Positions 49,317 through 58,630 of a stretch of 64,000 nt of DNA are shown in pieces (position 1 is the stretch's first letter; every line of letters starts with the position of its first letter). This DNA is from Desulfuromonas sp. (GTDB lineage: Bacteria > Desulfobacterota > Desulfuromonadia > Desulfuromonadales > Geothermobacteraceae). Position numbers and translations under genes: made by a program. The notes under the pieces are model-generated. The model searched no databases. It had not been told where the DNA came from and saw nothing but the letters and a program-made list of their open reading frames with translations. The DNA lies in contig PKUA01000031.1 in the NCBI GenBank assembly GCA_002868905.1, forward strand, positions 44,299 to 108,298. The letters run 5' to 3'.

Positions 49317-50129
49317 ATGTTAGCCATTGCCTGCATCAAACAGGTTCCTGACACGACTCAGGTTCAGATCGACCCCGAGACCAACACCCTGGTCCTGGAA
49401 GGAATCCCCTTCATCGTAAACCCGTATGATACCCACGCCCTGGAAGAGTCCCTGCGCGTGCGGGAGACGTTCGGCATGCGGGCCATCGCGTTGTCAATGG
49501 GTCCCCCTAATGCCGAGGCAACCCTGCGCAAAGCCTGTGCCGTCGGTGTCGATGAAGCGATTCTCCTGTCGGATCGCTGTTTCGGCGGGGCGGACACCTT
49601 GGCCACCAGCAATGTCCTTTCGGCGGCGATTGAACGCCTGGCCCAAGATGAGGAGTTGGGCATCGTGTTTTGCGGCAAACAGACAATCGATGGAGACACC
49701 GCCCAGGTCGGCCCCGGCATCGCCTCCCGTCTCGGGCTGCAGCAACTGACCCTCGTCGACAAGATCGATCATCTCGACATGGAGCAGAAGACCATCAGGG
49801 TCCGGCGCAAGCTCGAAGGGCGACACGAAATCGTCGAAGCCCCCCTCCCGGTGATGATCACAACCGTGCGGGAGCTGAACCGTCCCCGCTACCCGACGGT
49901 TCCGATGCGCCTTGCCGCACAGGAGGTTGAGGTTAAAACCTGGGACAACAATATCCTGGGCCTCGACCCCGAAACGGTCGGCCTCAAGGGATCTCCGACC
50001 TGGGTGTGTAAAATTTTCTCCCCCGACCGTGACCAGGGCGAAATCATCGGCGATGGTGTCAACGACCCTGAGGGGACGGCGGGACTGCTGATCGACAAAC
50101 TGCTGAGCAAGGATCTGCTTGCGGTTTAA
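49317..50129 (+). CDS. etfB: Electron transfer flavoprotein beta subunit
   Basis: A 270-residue ETF beta subunit that binds AMP (or FAD in bifurcating types) and mediates contact with acyl-CoA dehydrogenases. It begins MLAIACIKQVPDTT, with VNPYDTHALEESLR, CGKQTIDGDTAQVGP (nucleotide loop) and MITTVRELNRPRYPT, the canonical signature. Its partner is the ferredoxin-fused EtfA 27 nt downstream. ATG 49317 has GAGAG upstream. The module probably links fatty or aromatic acid oxidation to the quinone pool. Confidence 0.94.
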   Translation: MLAIACIKQVPDTTQVQIDPETNTLVLEGIPFIVNPYDTHALEESLRVRETFGMRAIALSMGPPNAEATLRKACAVGVDEAILLSDRCFGGADTLATSNVLSAAIERLAQDEELGIVFCGKQTIDGDTAQVGPGIASRLGLQQLTLVDKIDHLDMEQKTIRVRRKLEGRHEIVEAPLPVMITTVRELNRPRYPTVPMRLAAQEVEVKTWDNNILGLDPETVGLKGSPTWVCKIFSPDRDQGEIIGDGVNDPEGTAGLLIDKLLSKDLLAV

Positions 50130-50156
50130 GCGTACGATAACAAGGGGACAAGATCG

Positions 50157-51494
50157 ATGACGGAGAAAAAAATCAAGAAACCGCGCGGTAAGGCGCGGCG
50201 TATCGAGGGGCGATGTATCGCCTGCGGCGAACGTTGCTTTACCGCCTGCCCGGTCGATGCGATCAGGATGTCGGAGACGGGCGAACCGGAGATCGTACTG
50301 GAGAGCTGCATCGGCTGTGTCAAATGCCTCAAGGTCTGTCCGGCCGACGCCCTGGAGATATTCTATACCCCGGAAGAAGAAGAGCTCCTGCGCCAATGGG
50401 AGGCGCAAAGAGGGGCCGTCGAGGAGGAGATCGACGAAGAGGAGCAGCAGCGCCGCGAGATGCGCGCCCGACATAAGGGGGTCTGGGTCTTCGTCGAGCA
50501 GTATGCCGGTGAGGCGGCCAAGGTCTCCTGGGAGCTGCTCGGCTCAGGTCGCGAACTGGCCGACACCCTCGGGGTCGAGCTGGCGGTGGTCATCATCGGC
50601 GACAAGGTCGCCCACCTCTGCAGCGAAGCCTTCTCCTTCGGAGCCGACAAGGCCTACCTGCTCGAGGCCCCGGTCTACGCCAACTACCGCACGACGCCCT
50701 TCAACGATGCCCTGTTTCACCTGATCGAAAAATATCGGCCCGAGATCGTGTTGATGGGCGCCACCGGCCAGGGGCGCGACCTCGCCGGCGCGGTGGCGAC
50801 CGTGGTCAAGACCGGGCTGACCGCCGACTGCACCGGACTCGCCATTGACGACAACGGCGACCTCGCCCAAACCCGTCCCGCTTTTGGCGGGAACATCATG
50901 GCGACCATCATGTGCGACCGTTTTCGCCCACAGATGTCGACGGTGCGACCCCACGTAATGAGCATGCCGGAAGCTCAGCCGGGACGGAGCGGCGAAGTCG
51001 TCCGGGATGATTTTGCCCCGGCCGAAGAGGACATCCTGGTCAAGGTCATCGAGGTGATTGATGACAAGGATGCCAATAACAAGGTCAACATCGCCGGTGC
51101 CGAGATCATCGTCTCAGGCGGCCGCGGCATGCTGAACCATGAGAACTTCACCCTGCTGCAGGAGCTGGCCGACGAGCTCGGCGGAGTGGTCGGCGCCTCC
51201 CGCTCGGCAGTCGATGCCGGTTGGATGCCCCATGACCGCCAGGTCGGCCAAACCGGCAAAACCGTCCGGCCGAAAATCTATATCGCCTGCGGCATCAGTG
51301 GCGCGATCCAACACAAGGTCGGGATGCAGGATTCGGATGTCGTTATCGCCATCAACCGCGATCCCGAAGCGCCGATCTTTGAGGTTTCGACCTACGGCAT
51401 CGTCGGCGACCTGTTCCAGGTGGTTCCGGCCTTGACTCGCCGGATCCGTGAACTGCGCATGGAAAAGGAACCACAGCAACGGGCTGCATCGTAA
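50157..51494 (+). CDS. etfA: Electron transfer flavoprotein alpha subunit with N-terminal ferredoxin domain
   Basis: A 445-residue ETF alpha subunit. An extra N-terminal domain holds two [4Fe-4S] motifs: C20-x2-C23-x3-C27-x3-C31, with one residue more than the usual spacing, and C51-x2-C54-x2-C57-x3-C61. A charged linker with EEEIDEEEQQR joins it to the ETF domains. The FAD-binding end shows SGGRGM, VGASRSAVDAGW, VGQTGKTVRPKIYIACGISGAIQH and INRDPEAPIFEV. The ferredoxin may pass electrons between FAD and the membrane oxidoreductase encoded next. It lies between etfB and the oxidoreductase gene. Confidence 0.95.
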   Translation: MTEKKIKKPRGKARRIEGRCIACGERCFTACPVDAIRMSETGEPEIVLESCIGCVKCLKVCPADALEIFYTPEEEELLRQWEAQRGAVEEEIDEEEQQRREMRARHKGVWVFVEQYAGEAAKVSWELLGSGRELADTLGVELAVVIIGDKVAHLCSEAFSFGADKAYLLEAPVYANYRTTPFNDALFHLIEKYRPEIVLMGATGQGRDLAGAVATVVKTGLTADCTGLAIDDNGDLAQTRPAFGGNIMATIMCDRFRPQMSTVRPHVMSMPEAQPGRSGEVVRDDFAPAEEDILVKVIEVIDDKDANNKVNIAGAEIIVSGGRGMLNHENFTLLQELADELGGVVGASRSAVDAGWMPHDRQVGQTGKTVRPKIYIACGISGAIQHKVGMQDSDVVIAINRDPEAPIFEVSTYGIVGDLFQVVPALTRRIRELRMEKEPQQRAAS

Positions 51495-51525
51495 ACGTTC
51501 ATCTTATCGATTCAGGATCACAACC

Positions 51526-53499
51526 ATGACTTCCAGCAAAATACTCATCCTACTGCTTTTCAGTGCGTCCGGACTCGTCTTCCTCTGGAGCCTCTACCGA
51601 CGACTGAGCCTTGTGCAACTGGGCCGGGACGAAAACCGCCTCGACCGGTTCGGTGACCGGTTCAGCAACATGCTGCTCTACGCCTTCGGCCAAAAGAGAG
51701 TGCTGGCCCGTCCCTACGGGATCAACCACGCCATCTTCTTCTGGGCCTGCCTTTTCCTGGTCGCGGTCAACCTCGAATTTGTCCTGGGAGGGATTTTCCC
51801 GGCGTTGCACCTGTCGCACCTCCCCGCTTTTCTTTACTTCCCGATCAGGCTCATCTCCGACATTGTCAGCCTCATGACCCTCGGCGCGGTCGTTGCCGCC
51901 CTGGTTCGTCGCACCTTCTTCCCGCTCTATCCCGAAGCACGTAATTTCGAAGGCTATTTCATTGTCGCGGTTATCGCCGTGCACATGCTGGCTTATTTCG
52001 GCATCAATGCAACCGAACTCACCCTCGGACAGGAACGGGCCGGATCCTGGATGCCGGTATCATTGTTCGCTTCGCGGTTTCTTGCCGACGTCAGCCCAAC
52101 CGGTCTTGAAAATCTGGGAGCTTTTTCCTGGTGGGTTCACGCACTGGCCCTGCTGGTGATTTTTAATTACCTGATTCCCTACAGCAAGCACCTGCATGTG
52201 ATTACCGCCATCGGCAACTGTTTCTTCCGTCCCCTGGACAATCCGGGCACCCCCAAACGCGAGACCTTTGAGCCCGGGGAAAATTTCGGGGCGGATTCGG
52301 TCACCAAATTGACCTGGAAAGACCTCTTCGATTCTCTTGCCTGCACCGAGTGCGGCCGCTGCGAAGAGGCTTGCCCCGCTTGGCACACCGGCAAAACGCT
52401 CAACCCCCGTCGTCTCATCCACGACATCAAGGTCAACCTCCTGGGCAATGCCGAAGAGGTCAAAAAGGGCAACGACCCGATCCTACCGCTCATCGGCGGA
52501 TCTGAAGAGGGGAGCTGCCAGGAAGAAGCGATCTGGGACTGCACTACCTGCGGAGCCTGCCTGGAGGCCTGTCCGGTCTTTATCGAGCATCCGCATAAAA
52601 CCATCCAGATGCGCCGCTTCCTGGTGCAGGAGAGGGCACGCTTCCCCGAGGAGTTACTCAACCTGTTCGAGAACACCGAACAGCGCTCCAACCCCTGGGG
52701 GATGCCCCCGGCCGACCGGGCAAAATGGTGCAGTCCCTTCGGCGATCGCCCTTACGATGCGGAATCGTGCGATTATCTGTTCTTCGTCGGTTGCGCCGGC
52801 GCCTACGACAACCGGAGCAAACATGTGACGGCGGCCCTGGGCATGATTCTGGACGCCGCCGGGGTTTCCTGGGGTATTCTCGGCAAAGAGGAACTCTGCT
52901 GCGGAGACAGCCTGCGAAAACTCGGCAACGAGTATGTCTTTGACCAGTTGGCCCGACAGAACGTCAGCTTGTTCAAAGAACGGGGGGTAAAGAAAATCGT
53001 TACCCAATGCCCACATTGCTTCAACACCCTGAAGAACGACTATCGCCAATACGGGGTGGAGGTCGAAGTCATCCACCACAGCGAACTGATTCTTGACCTG
53101 TTGGAGCAGGGACGCCTGACGCTCCCAGGGACGGTCTCCCAGGGGCGCATGGTGTTTCACGATTCCTGTTATCTCGGCCGGCACAATGGAACCTTTACGG
53201 CCCCCCGCCAGGTCCTGAAAAAAGCGACCGGCCAGGAGCCTGGAGATCTTACCCGCAACAAGGAAAACGGCTTCTGCTGTGGTGCCGGCGGTGGACGGAT
53301 GTGGATGGAAGAGTTGAGCGGGACCCGGATCAACCTGGAGCGGGTCAAGGAAGCGTTGCAGGAGAAACCGGACACCATCTGTGTCACCTGCCCTTACTGC
53401 ATGACCATGCTGGGGGACGGCCTGAAGGACGAGGGGGAAGACCAGGTTCGGGTCAAGGATATCGCGGAGGTGGTGGCGGAATCACTTAACAAGAGCTAA
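51526..53499 (+). CDS. Membrane Fe-S oxidoreductase (NarI-like plus HdrD/CCG domains), ETF:quinone-type
   Basis: A 657-residue integral membrane oxidoreductase. Residues 1-240 hold five or six membrane helices in a NarI/DsrM-like domain with several His that could bind haem b. A ferredoxin region follows with LACTECGRCEEACP and WDCTTCGACLEACP, then an HdrD-like C-terminal half with two CCG domains (ELCCGDS and GFCCGAGGGRMW, each with a CPHC or CPYC partner). It fits the class proposed to transfer electrons from EtfAB to menaquinone in strict anaerobes. Direction and partner are inferred from the operon. ATG 51526 is the chosen start; longer in-frame starts lie inside etfA. Confidence 0.88.
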   Translation: MTSSKILILLLFSASGLVFLWSLYRRLSLVQLGRDENRLDRFGDRFSNMLLYAFGQKRVLARPYGINHAIFFWACLFLVAVNLEFVLGGIFPALHLSHLPAFLYFPIRLISDIVSLMTLGAVVAALVRRTFFPLYPEARNFEGYFIVAVIAVHMLAYFGINATELTLGQERAGSWMPVSLFASRFLADVSPTGLENLGAFSWWVHALALLVIFNYLIPYSKHLHVITAIGNCFFRPLDNPGTPKRETFEPGENFGADSVTKLTWKDLFDSLACTECGRCEEACPAWHTGKTLNPRRLIHDIKVNLLGNAEEVKKGNDPILPLIGGSEEGSCQEEAIWDCTTCGACLEACPVFIEHPHKTIQMRRFLVQERARFPEELLNLFENTEQRSNPWGMPPADRAKWCSPFGDRPYDAESCDYLFFVGCAGAYDNRSKHVTAALGMILDAAGVSWGILGKEELCCGDSLRKLGNEYVFDQLARQNVSLFKERGVKKIVTQCPHCFNTLKNDYRQYGVEVEVIHHSELILDLLEQGRLTLPGTVSQGRMVFHDSCYLGRHNGTFTAPRQVLKKATGQEPGDLTRNKENGFCCGAGGGRMWMEELSGTRINLERVKEALQEKPDTICVTCPYCMTMLGDGLKDEGEDQVRVKDIAEVVAESLNKS

Positions 53500-53554
53500 A
53501 GCTTCGGTCAAATCGTTTCCATCGAGTGAACAAAACGTTTCGCAGACTGCGTGG

Positions 53555-54394
53555 CTAGGCGTCCTGCTCAACCTTTGCACCCTGTTTAACCTGCAGGACC
53601 ACCTGGTAGACGTCGCTCCCCGACAAACCGTACACCTTCGACAACTCGCGGCTGATCTGCTTCGGGGCCGCGCCGGTGGCCAACGCCTGTCTCACGGCGG
53701 ACTCGAGATCAACCTCGGGCTCCCTCTCCGGCGCCCCGGCGACAAGCAGGACAATCTCGCCCCGCACCTTCTCATCTTGCCAGCGTTCGACCAGATCTCC
53801 GGCGGTCCCCCGGCAGATTTCCTCATACAGTTTGGTCAGTTCCCGCACTACGACCACATCACGGTCGACCCCGAAGACTTCAGCGACATCCGCCAGCGTC
53901 GCCGCCAGGCGATGCGGTGATTCATAGAACACCAAAGTCCGCGGCTCGTTTGCAAGATCCGAGAGCCGCTCACACCTCCCTTTTCGTTTCGCCGGCAGAA
54001 ACCCTTCGAACACGAAACGATCGGTGGCCAATCCGCTGACAGCCAGGGCGCTGACCGCGGCCTGGGCGCCGGGGATAATGGTGACGGGGATCGCCTGTTC
54101 GTGGCAAAGACGCACCAGACGGTAACCGGGGTCGGATATCGCCGGAGTTCCGGCGTCACTGATCAGCGCAATGGAGAGACCGCTCTTGAGCTTCTCGAGC
54201 AGCTGCCTCCCCTTGTCCCTCTCGTTATGTTCGAAGAACGAGGTGAGCGGGGTGGAGACCTGGAAATGGTCGAGAAGCTTACGGCTGTGGCGGGTGTCCT
54301 CGCAAGCGATCAGGTCGACTTCCTTTAAAATCCGGACCGCCCGAAAGGTCATATCCTCGAGATTACCGATGGGGGTTGCGACGAGGTAGAGCAT
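53555..54394 (-). CDS. rsmI: 16S rRNA (cytidine1402-2'-O)-methyltransferase
   Basis: A 279-residue SAM enzyme of the tetrapyrrole-methylase fold that 2'-O-methylates C1402, the base also modified by RsmH. It shows MLYLVATPIGNLEDMTFRA, EDTRHSRKLLDHF, LISDAGTPAISDPGYRLV, PGAQAAVSALAVSGL and YESPHRL. The gene is convergent with the Fe-S oxidoreductase. Its upstream side carries two palindromic repeats. Confidence 0.94.
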   Translation of the reverse strand: MLYLVATPIGNLEDMTFRAVRILKEVDLIACEDTRHSRKLLDHFQVSTPLTSFFEHNERDKGRQLLEKLKSGLSIALISDAGTPAISDPGYRLVRLCHEQAIPVTIIPGAQAAVSALAVSGLATDRFVFEGFLPAKRKGRCERLSDLANEPRTLVFYESPHRLAATLADVAEVFGVDRDVVVVRELTKLYEEICRGTAGDLVERWQDEKVRGEIVLLVAGAPEREPEVDLESAVRQALATGAAPKQISRELSKVYGLSGSDVYQVVLQVKQGAKVEQDA

Positions 54395-54410
54395 CGGTAA
54401 TTTTTAAACG

Positions 54411-54489
54411 GTAGAGACACATTGCAATGTGTCTCTACGATATACATCGGAATCAGCCACAGTAGAGACGTAGCATGCTACGTCTCTAC
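54411..54489. repeat. Two 28-bp palindromic repeats upstream of rsmI
   Basis: A perfect palindrome starts GTAGAGACAC with centre TTGCAA (54411-54438). Another at 54462-54489 is identical base for base to 9448-9475. They lie 18 and 68 nt upstream of the rsmI start. They fill the rsmI-nadE spacer, so they would be in the rsmI leader or the nadE 3' untranslated region. Confidence 0.92.
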
Positions 54490-54516
54490 ACATCCGGGCA
54501 AAAGAGCGTGGTTGCT

Positions 54517-56463
54517 TCAAGATTTCTCTATCCCTTCCAGTTCATCCAACCAGAGCCGAACGCTGGCATCCGACGGCATCCGCCAGTCACCACGTGGCGA
54601 GAGCGCAACGCTTCCGACTTTAGGACCGTCCGGCAGGCAGGAGCGTTTGAATTGCTGGCTGAAAAAGCGCTGGTAGAACAAACGGAGCCAACGGCGAAGT
54701 TCATCAACGGCATACTCCTCACCGAACGCCTGTGTGGCCAGCAACAGGATCTTGCGCGGACCGAAACCCAACCTCACCGCGTGGTAGAGGAAAAAGTCGT
54801 GCAGGTCATATGGGCCGACGGTCTCCTCGGTTTTCTGTTCGATCTCCCCGTTGGCATTCGGGGGAAGAAGCTCCGGCGAGACCGGGGTCTCACCGATGTC
54901 ATGCAATACCCGGCGAGCCTCACCGTCGAACTCCTCCTCGGCGCACCAATCGACCAGGTAGCGAACCAGGCTTTTCGGAACACCGGAGTTCACCCCGTAC
55001 ATCGACATATGATCGGCATTGTAGGTACACCAGCCCAGGGCGAGCTCCGAAAGATCCCCGGTGCCGACCACAAATCCGCCAACCTGGTTGGCACGGTCCA
55101 TCAGGATTTGAGTCCTCTCGCGCGCCTGGGTGTTTTCGAAAGTGACGTCGTGGGTCGCCTCGTCATGGCCGATGTCTTTGAAATGCTGGCGCACGGCGTC
55201 ATCGATGCCGATGATCTGCAAGGTGACCCCGAGCAGCTCGGCCAACGCCTCGGCGTTGCCGCGGGTACGCTTGGTGGTGCCGAAACCGGGCATGGTGATC
55301 GCGTGGATTCCGAGGCGATCGATGCCGAGTTTGTCAAATGCCTTGACCGTAACCAGCAGCGCGAGGGTCGAATCGAGGCCGCCGGAGATACCGATCACCA
55401 CGTTACGACTGCCGGTATGACGCAGCCGCTTGGCAAGAGCCGTGGTCTGGATGGCGAAAATCTCCTGGCAACGACGGTCACGCTCCTCGGCTCGGGTCGG
55501 TACGAACGGTCGCTGAGCAACCTCTCTCATGACCACCCGGGTGGTGGTTTCCGGCAAGCGAAAAACCTGGCTTCGGCATGACATCGGGCGAGCCGCGGCA
55601 AAACTGTTGTTACGCCGTCGTTCCCCCTGCAGTCGAGCCACATCGATATCGGCCATGGCCAACTGGGTTTCGAACCGGAACCGCTCTGTCGAGGCCAACA
55701 GTGTGCCATTTTCGGCGATCAGGCTATGACCGGCGTAAACCAGGTCGGTGCTCGACTCCCCGGGACCGGCTGAGGCGTAGGCGTATGCGGCGAGACAACG
55801 TGCCGACTGTTGCCGGACAAGGTCGACACGATACGCCTCCTTGGCCAGAATTTCCGGGCTCGCTGACGGATTGAGAAGCAGAGTCGCGCCGGCTCCGGCC
55901 AACCCTCCGCTAGGAGGATTGACCGACCAGAGGTCTTCGCAGATCTCCAGCCCGATCACGCACTCGGACTGATTGGATGCGACAAACAGCAGGTCATTAC
56001 CGAACGGGACCCGTGAGTCTCCAATCTGCAACTGGTCAGCCGTCGCATCGCTGCCGGACGAGAACCAGCGTTCCTCGTAAAACTCTCCGGTATTAGGCAA
56101 AAACAATTTCGGAACGACGCCGAGGATGGCCTTGTCAGCGAGAAACACCGCACAGTTGAACAATCGCCCGGACTGCATCAGCGGAGCCCCGACCACCAGC
56201 GGCAGGGTGTCGGTCGTCAGGGAGGCCAACTCGACCAGGGATTGTTCGACCCGGCCAAGCAGGCTCTGCTGGAGAAACAGGTCACCGCACGTGTACCCGG
56301 TCAGACAGAGCTCCGGACACAGCAAGAGCTGCGCACCCTGTTTTCGAGCGGAAGATGCCGCATCGCGAATCCGTTCCACGTTGAAGGCGACATCCGCCAC
56401 CCGCAACTCCGGGCTGGCGACAGCAACCCGCACGAAACCATAATCATTTAGTTCAAATGCCAT
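54517..56463 (-). CDS. nadE: Glutamine-dependent NAD+ synthetase
   Basis: A 648-residue enzyme of the large class that amidates deamido-NAD+ using glutamine nitrogen. The N-terminal nitrilase-like glutaminase has the triad visible as the Glu in [11 protein letters not shown], Lys in [12 protein letters not shown], and Cys in LEICEDLW. The C-terminal synthetase has the ATP loop [16 protein letters not shown] and the [15 protein letters not shown] block. ATG 56463 follows GAGGCGGGAT. It precedes rsmI, across the palindromic repeats. Confidence 0.95.
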   Translation of the reverse strand: MAFELNDYGFVRVAVASPELRVADVAFNVERIRDAASSARKQGAQLLLCPELCLTGYTCGDLFLQQSLLGRVEQSLVELASLTTDTLPLVVGAPLMQSGRLFNCAVFLADKAILGVVPKLFLPNTGEFYEERWFSSGSDATADQLQIGDSRVPFGNDLLFVASNQSECVIGLEICEDLWSVNPPSGGLAGAGATLLLNPSASPEILAKEAYRVDLVRQQSARCLAAYAYASAGPGESSTDLVYAGHSLIAENGTLLASTERFRFETQLAMADIDVARLQGERRRNNSFAAARPMSCRSQVFRLPETTTRVVMREVAQRPFVPTRAEERDRRCQEIFAIQTTALAKRLRHTGSRNVVIGISGGLDSTLALLVTVKAFDKLGIDRLGIHAITMPGFGTTKRTRGNAEALAELLGVTLQIIGIDDAVRQHFKDIGHDEATHDVTFENTQARERTQILMDRANQVGGFVVGTGDLSELALGWCTYNADHMSMYGVNSGVPKSLVRYLVDWCAEEEFDGEARRVLHDIGETPVSPELLPPNANGEIEQKTEETVGPYDLHDFFLYHAVRLGFGPRKILLLATQAFGEEYAVDELRRWLRLFYQRFFSQQFKRSCLPDGPKVGSVALSPRGDWRMPSDASVRLWLDELEGIEKS

Positions 56464-56594
56464 ATCCCGCCTCAAAAAACCGACTTAAATCCATTGCAAA
56501 GGTCTTTTCAAAGAACCCGCTTTTCATCATGGGCCTTTTCCGATTTGATCATGAAGAAAGTGCAAGTTCTGGTCAATGAGTGGAAGACTGTGAT

Positions 56595-56730
56595 CCCCCT
56601 CTCCCTAGCCCTCTCCCACTATAGGGAGAGGGGATAAAAAGCTCACAATGGCCCGTCCCAGAGGTTAGCATTTGCCTTCACAAGTCACCCTCTCCCCTCT
56701 GTGGGAGAGGGTCGGGGTGAGGGGGCAAAG
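56595..56730. repeat. Inverted pair of GC-rich CCCTCTCCC repeats
   Basis: The first arm (56595-56633) contains a hairpin CCCTCTCCC-ACTATA-GGGAGAGGG. The second (56687-56728) contains CCCTCTCCCCTCTGTGGGAGAGGG and then TCGGGGTGAGGGGG, the reverse complement of the strings near 11540. It occupies much of the 386-nt gap between nadE and yraN; the rest of the gap shows nothing recognisable. Confidence 0.65.
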
Positions 56731-56849
56731 TGAAGCCAATCTTTAGCCTCTCGATAAACTCCTTGATGTTTTCACGATTTAAGCGAATTTAAACAAGCAT
56801 AATTGGTAACAGTGTCAAGTTTACCATTTTTACCAGGCGCAAGGGATAG

Positions 56850-57212
56850 CTAGGTTCCAAACGCGTTCTCGAAATGCTCGATGTGAGCTTCACCCTCCCC
56901 CTGGCCGAGGACGGCCACCACGTCAAAGCGGGGTTGCAACCCCTTGCCTTGACTGCCGAGATACCACTGTGCCGCCCGGATAGTCTGCCGCTGCTTGGTC
57001 GGTCCGACCGCTTCCTGCGGAGCACCGAATGCCTGACTGCGCCTGGTTTTCACTTCGACAAAAACCAGGGTTTTCCCCTTCCGAACGATGATATCGACTT
57101 CACCGACCGGCGTCCGGTAATTGCGCTCAAGGATCTTCATGCCCCGACGCCGGAGAAACTCAGCGGCCCGGTCCTCCCCCCAACGCCCGAGGGCCAGGCG
57201 CTCTTCGCTCAT
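56850..57212 (-). CDS. UPF0102/YraN-family endonuclease-like protein
   Basis: A 120-residue protein with the restriction-endonuclease-like fold: LGRWGEDRAAEFLRRRGMKILERNYR, then EVDIIVRKGKTLVFVEVKTRRS, giving the Glu...Asp...Glu-x-Lys core. The family is widespread and usually sits next to rnhB, as here; its substrate is unknown. ATG 57212 has GGAGG five bases upstream and overlaps the rnhB 3' end by 4 nt; a longer in-frame start inside rnhB was rejected. Confidence 0.9.
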   Translation of the reverse strand: MSEERLALGRWGEDRAAEFLRRRGMKILERNYRTPVGEVDIIVRKGKTLVFVEVKTRRSQAFGAPQEAVGPTKQRQTIRAAQWYLGSQGKGLQPRFDVVAVLGQGEGEAHIEHFENAFGT

Positions 57213-57847
57213 GGAACCTCCAGGTATTCCTTCACCCCGCCGAAACTGCGCCGATGAATCGGGCAAGGGCCATGTTTCGCAATCGCAGCCCGATGGGCCG
57301 CGCTCCCGTATCCCTTGTGGCGGGCAAAGGCATAGTCGGGATAACGACGATCATAGCCGTGCATCATCCGGTCACGCACCACCTTGGCTATCACCGAAGC
57401 GGCTGCAATGGAAAGGGAACGGCTATCCCCCTTTTTCAGGGTCTTCTGGGGAGTTGTCACTGGCAACGGCGTAATACCGTCAATCAGCAGGAAGTCGGTT
57501 CCCCCCCGTAAGGTCTCGATGGCCCGCTGCATCGCGAGCAGTGTTGCCTGAAGAATATTGATCGAGTCGATCTCCTCCGGGCTGGATATGCCGAGACCGA
57601 CCGCAGCCTGTCGCCGAATCTCGGGGAACAGCGTATGACGCTGTTTTTCGGACAACTGCTTGGAATCGGTCAACCCCGGCAGATCGAATTTTTCGGGGAG
57701 GATCACTGCGGCAGCGACCACCGGCCCCGCAAGCGGCCCACGACCCGCTTCGTCAATCCCGGCAACCCGCAGGAAACCGTCCTGTCTGGCTCTTTCCTCG
57801 AACCATAAGGGGGAAATCTCTTGCTCACCGAACAGCAATCCTGTCAT
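57209..57847 (-). CDS. rnhB: Ribonuclease HII
   Basis: A 212-residue enzyme that excises ribonucleotides from RNA-DNA hybrids. Catalytic acids appear in VAGIDEAGRGPLAGPVV (Asp-Glu pair), LLIDGITPLP (Asp) and in the region around MHGYDRRYP. SIAAASVIAKVVRDRMM is the standard signature. The gene is divergent from the small membrane-protein gene at 57957. Confidence 0.95.
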   Translation of the reverse strand: MTGLLFGEQEISPLWFEERARQDGFLRVAGIDEAGRGPLAGPVVAAAVILPEKFDLPGLTDSKQLSEKQRHTLFPEIRRQAAVGLGISSPEEIDSINILQATLLAMQRAIETLRGGTDFLLIDGITPLPVTTPQKTLKKGDSRSLSIAAASVIAKVVRDRMMHGYDRRYPDYAFARHKGYGSAAHRAAIAKHGPCPIHRRSFGGVKEYLEVP

Positions 57848-57874
57848 GACCTCACCACTTGGAGAAAAAACCAG

Positions 57875-57902
57875 TTGGCATTGTTTATCATCCTGTTATA
57901 AA
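57875..57902 (+). promoter_or_regulatory. Putative promoter of the small membrane-protein gene
   Basis: TTGGCA (57875-57880) and TATAAA (57897-57902) are 16 nt apart, 54 nt before ATG 57957. Confidence 0.5.
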
Positions 57903-57956
57903 ATTCGCAAATATTCTTGAATTCATGAATTGATAAGAGGTTGAAAGGAGAGAGTC

Positions 57957-58145
57957 ATGCTCACCATTTTCTGCGTACTGTTCGTCATCTTCTATCTGGC
58001 ATTCCTCGTCGACTGGGAACTGTTCCGCGGCGCGTTCAAACAGGGTGCCTGGGTTGCCATCGGCATCAACTGCCTGATTGCCATCGGCTTCTTCGTCGCC
58101 AAGGCGAATCATGTCATCGGCGCCGCAGGCGGCGGTCATCACTAA
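57957..58145 (+). CDS. 62-residue two-helix membrane protein
   Basis: A tiny protein with two predicted membrane helices (TIFCVLFVIFYLAFLV and GAWVAIGINCLIAIGFFVA) separated by a short charged loop, ending GAAGGGHH. ATG 57957 follows GGAGAGAGTC. It has its own promoter and a bidirectional terminator, so it is a genuine single-gene unit. I do not recognise the family; the C-terminal Gly-His tail could bind metal, which is speculation. Confidence 0.7.
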   Translation: MLTIFCVLFVIFYLAFLVDWELFRGAFKQGAWVAIGINCLIAIGFFVAKANHVIGAAGGGHH

Positions 58146-58170
58146 TTTAATCGATCCGTTTCAAACAGAA

Positions 58171-58200
58171 AAGCCCCGACCGTTTGGCCGGGGCTTTTCT
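58171..58200. terminator. Bidirectional intrinsic terminator
   Basis: AAGCCCCGACCGTTTGGCCGGGGCTT pairs as a GC-rich stem with one mismatch and carries A and T runs on both sides. It serves the plus-strand small gene (26 nt after its stop) and the minus-strand rplS operon (28 nt after its end). Confidence 0.85.
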
Positions 58201-58227
58201 GTTTACAGCTTTTCAAAATTGTAACAA

Positions 58228-58575
58228 TTAAATCGCGCGCTTCTCACGGATACGGGCAGCTTTACCGGAAAGTTTACGCAGGTAGTAAAGCTTGGCGCGA
58301 CGGACCCGGCCGACAGTCATCAGCTCGACTTGGTCGACAGCCGGGGAATGCAAGGAGAAAACCCTCTCGACTCCGACGCCGCTGGAAACCTTGCGGACGG
58401 TGAAGGTCGAGCCGATCCCACGGTTGACCCGCTTGATACAGACACCCTGAAAGATCTGAATACGCTCTTTCTCACCCTCTTTGATCTTGACGTGCACCCG
58501 CACGGTGTCGCCCGCCTTGAACGGCGGAATGTTCTTGCGCATATGCTCCTGGCCTATGCGATCAACGATGTTCAT
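58228..58575 (-). CDS. rplS: 50S ribosomal protein L19
   Basis: A 115-residue ribosomal protein at the 30S-50S interface. It shows [31 protein letters not shown], the [18 protein letters not shown] block and [15 protein letters not shown] 58575 follows AAGGAGGTTGTC, a perfect ribosome site. It is the last gene of the ffh-rpsP-trmD operon and is followed by a bidirectional terminator. Confidence 0.97.
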   Translation of the reverse strand: MNIVDRIGQEHMRKNIPPFKAGDTVRVHVKIKEGEKERIQIFQGVCIKRVNRGIGSTFTVRKVSSGVGVERVFSLHSPAVDQVELMTVGRVRRAKLYYLRKLSGKAARIREKRAI

Positions 58576-58630
58576 GACAACCTCCTTATTTCGATGACGA
58601 TCTTTTTCATTTCGTCTGTTTGTGCTTGGT

